Origin: Kitasatospora sp. NBC_00240
GTDB lineage: Bacteria > Actinomycetota > Actinomycetes > Streptomycetales > Streptomycetaceae
Reading direction: 5' to 3'
Length of the DNA: 64,000 nt
Assembly (NCBI RefSeq): GCF_026342405.1
Contig: NZ_JAPEMU010000001.1
Coordinates: 682,001 to 746,000, forward strand
Below are positions 1 through 6,561 of the stretch, piece after piece; the first letter of the stretch is position 1; each line of letters starts with the position of its first letter. Made by a program: the position numbers and the translations under genes. The notes below the pieces were generated by a model. That model was given only the letters and a program-made list of their open reading frames with translations, searched no databases and had not been told where the DNA came from.

Positions 1-339
1 GAGCCCGGGGAAGCCGCCGTCCCCGCGTGCCGCCAGGACCAGGAGTTCGGCGGCCTCCGCGGCAGCCACCAGGGCTGCGGTGGCCACGTCGTGGACCTCT
101 TCGGTGTGCGCGCGCACCTGCGGGTGCCGCACCGCGAGGACGTGTTGGACCTCGTGGAGCAGACGGCTGCCGCCCAGCTGCGACCGGCGCGCTCCACCCG
201 GCAGCAGGTGCGGCATCAGGGGCAGCGCGTGCAGAACACGCAGCGGGCGATCGCGGACGGCCGCCTCGGCCGCGGCCCAGTCGGCCGCCGCCAGGCTTGC
301 CGTGGAGGTGTCCACCCCGACGGCTACGGGCAGGTCCAT
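1..339 (-). CDS. Universal stress protein (UspA family), partial at left window edge
   Basis: The first 113 codons of a UspA-fold protein are visible; the gene runs off the left edge. The N-terminus MDLPVAVGVDTSTAS is the usual first beta strand with the nucleotide-binding aspartate, followed by AADWAAAEAAVRDRPLRVLHAL. The segment ending LLVLAARGDGGFPGL is the start of the ATP-binding G-2x-G motif of the family. The start at 339 is supported by an AAGGAG Shine-Dalgarno about 7 nt upstream. It is divergent from the two-domain stress protein at 699-1571, with a 359-bp shared promoter region. Such proteins bind ATP and accumulate in non-growing or hypoxic actinobacteria. Whether this one has a second Usp domain cannot be seen. 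Confidence 0.88.
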   Translation of the reverse strand, partial: MDLPVAVGVDTSTASLAAADWAAAEAAVRDRPLRVLHALPLMPHLLPGGARRSQLGGSRLLHEVQHVLAVRHPQVRAHTEEVHDVATAALVAAAEAAELLVLAARGDGGFPGL

Positions 340-698
340 GGTGCTCAGCTCCTTGTGGTCGGATCGATCCGGGTCGAGCTCCCCGGGTGCGGCCGGTGGC
401 CTCGGGCGGGCCGGCGCCGTGCCTGCCGCCCGGGCGCGACGTCGGCGCCTGGAGCCCGCTCCAGCGTCACGCTCCCACCCGAGTCGTGACAGGGCCGGCC
501 GGGCCCAACGCGCGGGCGGAGCCCGGGACCTACGGCCCTGAGCCGGAGGCCGGCCGGCCCCTGCCCGCCGCTGCCCCGGCCGGCGGAAGCTGGCGGGGCA
601 CACCGACCGGTGCAGGTGCGCCGCACGGCGCGGGCCCCGGATCTCACCACCACCGCCCTTCCACCCCAGCCCCACCACAGCGCAGGAGACCAGTTCCC
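340..698. other. Divergent promoter region between two universal stress protein genes
   Basis: No credible coding sequence is seen on either strand. The region holds the ribosome binding sites of both flanking genes and a GC-rich inverted repeat at 525-538, with a weaker one at 492-505, both listed separately as a candidate operator. Confidence 0.6.
525..538. promoter_or_regulatory. Candidate DevR/OsdR-like operator upstream of universal stress protein
   Basis: The 14-mer GGGACCTACGGCCC has imperfect inverted half-sites (GGGACC and, on the other strand, GGGCCG) with a 2-bp centre. The same layout occurs before the hibernation factor, the response regulator and the flavin-fold protein. A weaker copy, GGGCCGGCCGGGCC, lies at 492-505. 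It sits about 160 bp before the gene at 699. The assignment to the response regulator at 3265-3966 is inference from shared spacing and from the general GGGAC/GGGCC form of DevR-type boxes. Confidence 0.5.
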
Positions 699-1571
699 AT
701 GACCCAGTACCTGCTTGCCGGCGTCGACGGCTCACCGCAGAGCACCGCAGCAGCCCGATGGGCAGCCGGCGAGGCCTTCCGCCGGGGGATCCCCCTGCGG
801 CTGGTCCACGCGCGGACCTGGCTCGACGACATCCACGCGGACCCGTCCCGTCCGACGGACGTGCGCGCCCTCACGTTGCGGATGCTCTCCGACGCGCAGA
901 CGGAGGTCCGGCGCTCCCACCCGGAGTTGGAGGTGCACACCGAGCTGATCGGCGGCGGCGACCCGGTCGACGAGCTGGCCGAGGCCGCCACCGCAGCCGA
1001 GATGCTGGTCCTCGGCTCGCGGGGCCTCGGGGGATTCGCGGGGCTGTTGGTCGGCTCGGCCGGCCTCGCCCTCGCCGCCCGCTGCGAGGTGCCGACCGTG
1101 CTGGTCCGCGCCTTCGAGGACGAACGCCCCGGCGATCCGGACGCACGGGAGGTCGTCCTCGGCGTCGACTCCCGCTCCCCCTCCCCCGACGTCGTCGACT
1201 TCGCCTTCCACCAGGCCGCCCGGCTCGGGGCCGTGCTGCGTGCCGTCCACGGCTGGGCGCCGCCGGCCGTCTGGGGGTACGCCGGGTGGGTGCCCCCGCA
1301 GGCCGAGGCGGACCAGTTCCGCGCGATCGAGGCGGAGTTGCTCGCGGAGGCGTTGACCGGCTGGCGGGAGAAGTACCCGGACGTCGTCCTGGTCGAGGAC
1401 TGCCGCATCGGCACCGGCTCCTCGGCCCTGGTGGACCTGTCCGCCGACGCCGCCCTCGTGGTGGTCGGCCGGCGGCGCCGCCCGCACCACGCGGGGATGC
1501 GGATCGGGCCGGTCGCCCACGCCGTCCTCCACCACGCACAGGCACCGGTCGCCGTCGTCCCGCACGACTGA
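699..1571 (+). CDS. Universal stress protein, tandem UspA domains
   Basis: This is a 290-residue protein with two UspA folds, residues about 2-140 and 150-290. Domain 1 opens LLAGVDGSPQS and carries the complete ATP-binding loop GSRGLGGFAGLLVGSAG. Domain 2 opens VVLGVDSRSPSPDVVDFAF, and its loop (GRRRRPHHAGMRIG) is degenerate, so probably only domain 1 binds ATP well. I chose the ATG at 699 because GGAG precedes it by about 10 nt and homology starts there; the open frame extends further upstream without recognisable protein sequence. An 18-bp stem terminator follows at 1691-1733. Tandem Usp proteins are typical of the DevR/OsdR dormancy regulons of mycobacteria and streptomycetes, which fits the neighbours. 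Confidence 0.92.
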   Translation: MTQYLLAGVDGSPQSTAAARWAAGEAFRRGIPLRLVHARTWLDDIHADPSRPTDVRALTLRMLSDAQTEVRRSHPELEVHTELIGGGDPVDELAEAATAAEMLVLGSRGLGGFAGLLVGSAGLALAARCEVPTVLVRAFEDERPGDPDAREVVLGVDSRSPSPDVVDFAFHQAARLGAVLRAVHGWAPPAVWGYAGWVPPQAEADQFRAIEAELLAEALTGWREKYPDVVLVEDCRIGTGSSALVDLSADAALVVVGRRRRPHHAGMRIGPVAHAVLHHAQAPVAVVPHD

Positions 1572-1690
1572 GCAAAGGCGGGTCGGGCGCACCGCACCGG
1601 GTCCACCCGGCGCGGTGGCGCGACCGCCCGTTGCGGCCGCCGCCACGCGTCCCGCGCGCCGGCGGCCGCAACGGGCGCGGCGCCGTACAG

Positions 1691-1733
1691 GAAGGCGGTG
1701 GGTCCCGGTTGAGCCCCGGGACCCACCGCCTTC
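1691..1733. terminator. Strong 18-bp hairpin, probable bidirectional terminator
   Basis: The arms 1691-1708 and 1716-1733 are perfectly complementary over 18 bp (left arm GAAGGCGGTGGGTCCCGG), with a 7-nt loop. There is no U-tract, as is usual for streptomycete terminators. It lies 120 bp after the universal stress protein stop and between convergent genes. Confidence 0.8.
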
Positions 1734-1788
1734 TGCGCTCCTGCGCTCTTGCGTTCCTGCGCTCCCGCGCTACGGCGTTCCTGCGGCG
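1733..1788. repeat. Degenerate 8-bp tandem repeat, 7 units
   Basis: Seven consecutive octamers read CTGCGCTC, CTGCGCTC, TTGCGTTC, CTGCGCTC, CCGCGCTA, CGGCGTTC and CTGCGGCG. The array starts exactly at the last base of the terminator stem. A related array, with the same CGGCGTTC unit in rotated form, lies at 29215-29278. Confidence 0.75.
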
Positions 1789-2092
1789 AAGCGCCCTGTC
1801 GGCTGCTTCGCTTCGAGCCGGTGCCATCCTCGGTGTCCGGGCGGCCACGGCCCTCGGCGGCGCCCGCTTCAGCTCCATGGCGCCCCGGGAACACCCGCTG
1901 CGCGCAGGGTCGTCGGGCACCGCGTCGAGGGGCCGGCCGCAGCGGAGAGGCCACCGGGCGTGCGGGTGTCCGGTTCGCGCCTCCGTCAGGGCACGCGCAA
2001 TGGGCGCGGGACCGCAGACGGCCCCACCCGTCTCCGGTCCCGCGCCCCTGGCCGGGCGTACCCCCACAGCCGCCCGGCCGGTCCGGTGGCCG

Positions 2093-2887
2093 CTACCTCG
2101 CCGGGGTGATCAGCCCGTAGTGCCCGTCGTGGCGGTGGTACAGGACGTTGCCACGGCCAGTGGCGACGTCGGTGAAGAAGAGGAACGACAGGCCGGTGAG
2201 GTCGATGCGCGCGACGGCCTCGGCCACCGCAAGCTCCGGGACCCTGGCCGTACTCACGCTCAGCCCCCGCTCGGGCCGGGGTTCCGCCGGTCCGGCGCTG
2301 GCGAGGCGGAGGCCGCCAGTGCCCTCGTCCCGGTAGACCACGCTGTCACGTCCGGCCCCGGCCTCGGTGAACAGGTGGAAGTCGTAGTCCATCGCCTCCA
2401 TCTCCAGCACCGCGGCCCAGACTGCCTGCCGGGACAGACTGTAGGTCTTGTGCCGGACGATCCGCCGGTCCTCCGGCGCGCGGACGCGGTGGTGCGGGCG
2501 GTGCCCGCGGCGCTCGGCGCCGTCCCGGGCCCCCGGCCCGGCCGGCGGAACCGCGGGCCGGCGGCGGGGGTCCGCGTGCTGCCGGATCCTGGCCAGCCTG
2601 GCGACGAGACGTTCCTGCACCAGGTCGACGGCCTCGCGCATGGTCGCGGCCGCGACGTGGGCCCGGACCGGACGGCCGTCGAGATCGATCACGACCTGGG
2701 CCAGGGCCGGCTTGAGGATCGCGTGGTTGGCCTCCTGGGTGAGCTTCACCCGGGCCGCGAGGACGGGCTCGTCGAGCCGCTCGACCACGGCCAGTACCTT
2801 GGCCTTCGCGTAGTCAGGCGCGCCCAGCGACACCTCCCCCCTGGTCTCCAGCCGGATGTCGACGGGCTTGGTCTGCAGACGGATCAT
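2093..2887 (-). CDS. hpf: Ribosome hibernation promoting factor, long form (HPF/S30AE family)
   Basis: This 264-residue protein has an N-terminal S30AE/HPF domain (about 1-115, conserved VERLDEPVLAARVKL and ATMREAVDLVQERLVARL) and a C-terminal dimerisation domain (RIVRHKTYSLSRQAVWAAVLEMEAMDYDFHLF). A second, shorter copy of the C-terminal fold, LTGLSFLFFTDVATGRGNVLYHRHDG, ends the protein. It is therefore longer than ordinary long HPF. The family dimerises 70S ribosomes into inactive 100S particles. The start at 2887 is preceded by GGAAGGAA. Two tandem candidate operators lie 56-90 bp upstream. In M. tuberculosis the DosR-regulated Rv0079 is a comparable factor encoded next to a flavin-fold protein, matching this layout. 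Confidence 0.9.
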   Translation of the reverse strand: MIRLQTKPVDIRLETRGEVSLGAPDYAKAKVLAVVERLDEPVLAARVKLTQEANHAILKPALAQVVIDLDGRPVRAHVAAATMREAVDLVQERLVARLARIRQHADPRRRPAVPPAGPGARDGAERRGHRPHHRVRAPEDRRIVRHKTYSLSRQAVWAAVLEMEAMDYDFHLFTEAGAGRDSVVYRDEGTGGLRLASAGPAEPRPERGLSVSTARVPELAVAEAVARIDLTGLSFLFFTDVATGRGNVLYHRHDGHYGLITPAR

Positions 2888-2942
2888 CAGAGATTCCTTC
2901 CTTCGTAGGTTCAGACTGCCGCGCGACCGGTGGGTGCGCCGA

Positions 2943-2977
2943 GGGCCGAACGTCCCCGCGTCCGGGCCCTGTGGCCC
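2943..2977. promoter_or_regulatory. Tandem candidate DevR/OsdR-like boxes before hpf
   Basis: Two 14-mers, GGGCCGAACGTCCC (2943-2956) and GGGCCCTGTGGCCC (2964-2977), lie with centres 21 bp apart, two helical turns, so dimers could bind the same face. The nearer box is 56 bp before the hpf start codon. This spacing is what cooperative DevR-type regulators use. The regulator assignment is inference. Confidence 0.55.
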
Positions 2978-3165
2978 GTAGTCCCGTCGCCCGGGCCGAC
3001 GGAACGCTGCCGGGGCCGGGCGCCGCGCGCCCGGCGGCCTTGCCGATGGCGGCGAGGCCGCCGGCGCGACCGAACCACCGGCGGGCGTGGCCCCGCCCCG
3101 GTCCGCCGACGCCCCGTCAGCGGGTGCAGGGGCGCCCGGCCCCAGCCCCGCCGGCCGGCCGGCTA

Positions 3166-3183
3166 TAGGGCCGTCCGGCCCTA
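3166..3183. promoter_or_regulatory. Perfect 18-bp palindrome before the response regulator
   Basis: TAGGGCCGTCCGGCCCTA is an inverted repeat with 8-bp arms and a 2-bp centre, containing the 14-bp core GGGCCGTCCGGCCC. It lies about 80 bp before the start codon at 3265, well placed for autoregulation. It is the most symmetric member of the set. Confidence 0.6.
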
Positions 3184-3264
3184 CCGACGCCGCTGCGGCT
3201 GCGCCAGAATCTCCCCAGGTTTCCTCCCCCGTCGTGCCGGCGGGCCCACGAGTGCGGAGATGTG

Positions 3265-3966
3265 ATGGCGGACAGTGCGGCGGGCAACGCGGGCGCCCCG
3301 GTGAGGGTGTTCCTCCTCGACGATCACGAGGTCGTCCGCCGCGGCGTGCACGACCTCCTGGACACCGAGCCGGACCTCACCGTGGTCGGCGAGGCTGCGA
3401 CCGCCGAGCAGGCGATCGCCCGCGTTCCCGCGCTGCGTCCGGACGTGGCCGTGCTGGACATGCGGCTGCCGGACGGCGACGGCGTGACGGTCTGCCGGGA
3501 ACTGCGCTCGCGGATGCCCGGCCTCGCCTGTCTGATGCTCACCTCCTTCGACGACGAGGAGGCTCTGCTCGACTCGATCATGGCAGGCGCCGCCGGCTAC
3601 GTGCTCAAGCAGATCAGCGGCACCGACCTGGTCTCCGCCGTCCGCACGGTCGCCTCCGGGCAGTCCATGCTGGACCCCGGTGCGACCACCCGTCTGATGG
3701 CGCGGCTACGCGGCGACACCGGGCCGCAGGCCCCCTCGGCGTTCCCGGATCTCACCGACCGGGAACGGGAGATCCTCGCCCTGGTCGGCGAAGGCCTGAC
3801 GAACCGGCAGATCGGCCAGCGGCTCTATCTCGCCGAAAAGACCGTCAAGAACCACATCTCGCGACTGCTGGCCAAGCTCGGGGTCGAGCGGCGCGTACAG
3901 GCCGCCGTCATCGCCACCCAGGCCACGGCAGCCCGCGACCACGCGACCGGGCACCACGCACGATGA
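3265..3966 (+). CDS. NarL/LuxR-family response regulator, DevR/OsdR-like
   Basis: This 233-residue protein has a receiver domain (about 13-130), with acidic pocket DD at 19-20, phospho-acceptor D65 in [13 protein letters not shown], the conserved T/S and the lysine in [10 protein letters not shown]. It is followed by a LuxR-type helix-turn-helix ([39 protein letters not shown], split here only for description). The GAAGYVLK signature and the helix-turn-helix resemble DevR/DosR and OsdR. I chose ATG 3265 over GTG 3262 because GGAG at 3256-3259 is better spaced. The likely partner kinase is at 6562-8259. The perfect palindrome at 3166-3183 suggests autoregulation. Members activate hypoxia, NO or redox dormancy genes; calling this one OsdR is inference from domains plus neighbours. 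Confidence 0.9.
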   Translation: MADSAAGNAGAPVRVFLLDDHEVVRRGVHDLLDTEPDLTVVGEAATAEQAIARVPALRPDVAVLDMRLPDGDGVTVCRELRSRMPGLACLMLTSFDDEEALLDSIMAGAAGYVLKQISGTDLVSAVRTVASGQSMLDPGATTRLMARLRGDTGPQAPSAFPDLTDREREILALVGEGLTNRQIGQRLYLAEKTVKNHISRLLAKLGVERRVQAAVIATQATAARDHATGHHAR

Positions 3967-4024
3967 GCGGGCCGGACCGGTGAGCACGACCGATTCGTCC
4001 CCCGGGCCTCCCGGCGGCCCACGG

Positions 4025-4038
4025 GGGACCATCGGCCC
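4025..4038. promoter_or_regulatory. Candidate DevR/OsdR-like box before flavin-fold protein
   Basis: GGGACCATCGGCCC matches the 14-bp pattern of the boxes before the stress protein, hpf and the regulator, and sits 38 bp before the ATG at 4076. Its position argues against the upstream GTG at 3980, which would place it inside coding sequence. Confidence 0.55.
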
Positions 4039-4075
4039 CTCACCAGCGAGCCGTTCCGAGGCGACCATCGATGCC

Positions 4076-4492
4076 ATGAAGCCCGATCAGATCCCCTCGG
4101 CCGACACCTCACCGCTCGACGAGCGGCAGTGCCTGCGACTCCTGGCCGCGACCCGGGTGGGCCGTGTCGTCTACACGGTCGGAGCCCTGCCGGCCGTCCT
4201 GCCCACCCGCTACCGCCTGGACGCCGACGGCAGTGTGCTGATCTCCGCCGCCCCCGGGTCCGAACTGGTCAGGGCCGTGTCCGGCGCGCTGGTGGCCTTC
4301 GAGGCGGGCGAGGTCAGCGAGTCGGACGGCAGCGGCTGGAGCGTCACCGTGCTCGGCCGGGCGGACGTCACCGAGGCGCAGCCGCCGCACGAACCCATCC
4401 CCCTGCGCCGCCCCGGCCAGGTGTCCATCCGGATCCGCGCCGAACTGGTGACGGGGCGCGTCCTGCCGGACGTCGGCGCCGGCCGGCCGTAA
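4076..4492 (+). CDS. Pyridoxamine 5'-phosphate oxidase-fold flavin-binding protein
   Basis: This is a 138-residue split-barrel protein. The opening SPLDERQCLRLLAATRVGRVVYTVGALPAVLP is the hallmark of the small PNPOx-like family, followed by VLISAAPGSELVRAVSGALVAFEAGEV and IRIRAELVTGRVLPD at the C-terminus. These proteins bind FMN, F420 or haem-related cofactors; true pyridoxamine oxidase activity is not implied. The start is ambiguous: GTG 3980 is possible, but ATG 4076 begins with the homologous region and leaves the candidate operator at 4025-4038 in the promoter. It follows the response regulator gene by about 110 bp. Rv0080, a DosR-regulon gene next to an HPF-like gene, has the same fold. 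Confidence 0.82.
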   Translation: MKPDQIPSADTSPLDERQCLRLLAATRVGRVVYTVGALPAVLPTRYRLDADGSVLISAAPGSELVRAVSGALVAFEAGEVSESDGSGWSVTVLGRADVTEAQPPHEPIPLRRPGQVSIRIRAELVTGRVLPDVGAGRP

Positions 4493-4517
4493 CGGGTCGT
4501 CGACCCGGTCGGGTGAT

Positions 4518-4551
4518 CGGCGGGGCACGTCCTCATGGACGTGCCCCGCCG
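4518..4551. terminator. Convergent terminator hairpin
   Basis: A perfect 15-bp stem (4518-4532 with 4537-4551, core GGCGGGGCACGTCC) has a 4-nt loop. It sits between the stop of the flavin-fold gene at 4492 and the stop of the glycine-rich secreted protein at 4571, so it probably ends both transcripts. Confidence 0.8.
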
Positions 4552-4570
4552 TCGGCACAGGACGGCCCGG

Positions 4571-6148
4571 CTACCAGTGGTCGTGGCGCTCGCAGCGCTC
4601 GTCGTGCTCGTGGCGCTTGATCTGGGTGGGGTCGGTGGCGGTGTGGCTGGTGGTGTCGCCCCCTCCGAGAGCGGTGGCGCGGTTGGTCACCTCGGCGTGG
4701 GCCCAGCAGGAAACGTCGACCTTCAGGGTGATGGGAGGGTAGTTGCTCCCGGCGGGGAGGATGTCGCTACGGGTGCAGGTGAGGATGTTCAGGGTGCAGG
4801 TCCATCCCGTGCCACTGATGCTGCCGGCGCTGAGCCCGGCGGGCAGGGTGTCGTACACGGTGGCCGTGGTGCCGTCGGTCGGGGCTGCCCCGACGGCGTT
4901 GCCCACGGTGATGGTGTAGGTGCCGTCCCGACCCGGCGTGAAGTCACCGGTGTGGGTCTTGGTGATGGTCAGGGACGGGAGCGTGTAGGAGATGGTCACC
5001 TGGCCGTCGTGGTTCGCCGTCCCGAGTGTCGAAGGCGCATAGCTCGTGCCGGTACCCGTGGGGGTGGCGAAGCTGCTGCCCCCACCACCTCCGCCCCCAC
5101 CCGCCGCGGTGCCCGTGTTGTTGACGGCGCCGCTGCCGCCACCCCCACCGGCGAAGTACCCGCCCCCGCCGCCACCACCGGCACTGACGGCAGTGGCTGC
5201 GCAGCCGCCGTCGAAGCTGCCCCCGGTGCCACCGGTACCGACGGTGGCACCGGAGAACCCGCTCCCCGACCCGGCGTTGGTGACCGCACAGAAGGGAACG
5301 GTGCCTGCGGCCCCGCCGGCACCACCCGTACTGGTACTGGTGCTGCCGCCGCCCCCGCCCTGCCCCGGCGAAGCCCCGGGGCCGGTGGCAGTGCCTGCGG
5401 TACCGCCGGTGGCATCCGGCGTAGTCCCGCCGTTGCCTCCGTTGCCCCCCGTGGAACCTGCCCCGGTGCCGCCGGCGGCACCGCCGCCCCCGGCGACCAC
5501 CAGCAGGGAGCCGCCCGTGCTGATGCTGGAGGCCCCGCCCCCGCCCGGACCTTCGAACTGGAAACCACTGGCCGGATAACTCCCGCCCGGGGCACCACCG
5601 TTGAACCCGCCGGCACCCGGCGTCCCGGTGCCGTTGCAGCCTTTGCCGCCGGTGCCGCCGACATTGACGGTGAAGGTCGTCGGGGCGACGCTCTGCGGCA
5701 GGGTGCTCACCACCCGCGCCCCCGCCCCGCCGGCCCCCGTGACGGAACAGGCGGTGCCGGTGTTGTCGGCGCCACCCGCGCCGTCCGCGGTGATCGTCAC
5801 CACCGCCGCCGCCGGAACCGTCAAGGTCTGCGGAGCGCCGGTGAAGACGAAGGTCTGCGACGGATCCGCCCGCTGCGCCTGCACCGGCACGGCCTCCACC
5901 TGCGCGGCGGCCACCGGTGGGGCCGTGGCCGCCAGCAGCGCCATGCCGGACAGCAGCGCGCACCCCAGCGAAGCCAGCCCCGCACCGCGCTCCCCACGTT
6001 GTCCACCCGAGTCAACCGGATCGGACGCGACGACGGCGGGAACCGGGGTCGTCCCACCGTCCGTGACCCTGTTGAACACGGCCACGGGCCACTGGCGGCT
6101 GATCCGGTACCACGGCAGGTCGCCCTGTCCACGAGCACGAGCACTCAT
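4571..6148 (-). CDS. Secreted glycine-rich protein with DUF11-like C-terminal repeat
   Basis: The protein is about 525 residues. A long basic N-terminus precedes a hydrophobic segment (LASLGCALLSGMALLAATAPPVAAA), a probable export signal. About 270 residues of Gly/Ser/Thr/Ala-rich repeats follow, with GGxGG runs resembling the glycine-rich domain of ALK-type receptors and PE-PGRS proteins. The C-terminal domain LTITKTHTGDFTPGRDGTYTITV plus YDTLPAGLSAGSISGTGWTC is a DUF11-like cell-surface repeat. It ends in a His/Asp/Glu-rich tail without an LPXTG sorting signal. I placed the start at ATG 6148, 11 nt after GAGGAGAGG; GTG 6160 is the alternative but lies too close to it. The role is unknown; surface adhesion or matrix structure is a guess. 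Confidence 0.8.
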   Translation of the reverse strand: MSARARGQGDLPWYRISRQWPVAVFNRVTDGGTTPVPAVVASDPVDSGGQRGERGAGLASLGCALLSGMALLAATAPPVAAAQVEAVPVQAQRADPSQTFVFTGAPQTLTVPAAAVVTITADGAGGADNTGTACSVTGAGGAGARVVSTLPQSVAPTTFTVNVGGTGGKGCNGTGTPGAGGFNGGAPGGSYPASGFQFEGPGGGGASSISTGGSLLVVAGGGGAAGGTGAGSTGGNGGNGGTTPDATGGTAGTATGPGASPGQGGGGGSTSTSTGGAGGAAGTVPFCAVTNAGSGSGFSGATVGTGGTGGSFDGGCAATAVSAGGGGGGGYFAGGGGGSGAVNNTGTAAGGGGGGGGSSFATPTGTGTSYAPSTLGTANHDGQVTISYTLPSLTITKTHTGDFTPGRDGTYTITVGNAVGAAPTDGTTATVYDTLPAGLSAGSISGTGWTCTLNILTCTRSDILPAGSNYPPITLKVDVSCWAHAEVTNRATALGGGDTTSHTATDPTQIKRHEHDERCERHDHW

Positions 6149-6561
6149 CCGCGGGTTCACCTCTCCTCACAACAGAGCGCCCCGCCCCCGAGCGACAAGT
6201 CACCAGCATGACAGGACACCTGATGGACAATTCATGACAAATCACCATTAGATACCCCGATCCGATCACTTCGAGGTAGCGAGGTCATGAGACCTCGTGT
6301 GTCGCAGCGCTGCACCGTGCGGCACCCGGCACACCGGCGGCCCCGGCGAGGCGCTCGGTGTCGTTCCTGGCGACCTTCTCCGGCAGGAACCTGACCCGGG
6401 TGTTCAGGTGCACCCACTCCAGGGCGTGGCCGGCCAGGCCGTCACGGTGCCCGGCCGGACCCGGGTGCTCGGCGAACGCCAGGGCGGCACCAAGCGCCTC
6501 CTCGGCGACCGCGGTGTCGGGTCGCCGAGGAACGGGGCGACAGCCTGGGACAGCACGGGCC
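6149..6561. other. Intergenic stretch, no recognised gene
   Basis: The first 130 bp are relatively AT-rich, the promoter side of the glycine-rich gene. A small hairpin (7-bp arms CGAGGTC/GACCTCG) lies at 6280-6297. The rest has a minus-strand reading frame of unclear status with no family I recognise. Confidence 0.5.

Larger units (their letters stand above)
1572..2092. other. Intergenic stretch with terminator and octamer repeat array
   Basis: This is the convergent space between the stress protein and the hibernation factor. It contains the hairpin at 1691-1733 and the degenerate 8-bp array at 1733-1788, both listed separately. I see no gene in the remainder. Confidence 0.6.
2888..3264. 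other. Divergent promoter region between hpf and response regulator
   Basis: There is no convincing gene here. The 377 bp hold three inverted repeats of the same class, two toward hpf (2943-2956 and 2964-2977) and one toward the regulator (3168-3181). A weaker GGGGCGCCCGGCCC lies at 3129-3142. Confidence 0.65.

Noticed and set aside
758..2908. Long plus-strand open frame over the stress protein, repeat array and hpf
   Set aside because: Arg/Pro/Gly-rich shadow of real genes in other frames; no ribosome site and no family resemblance.
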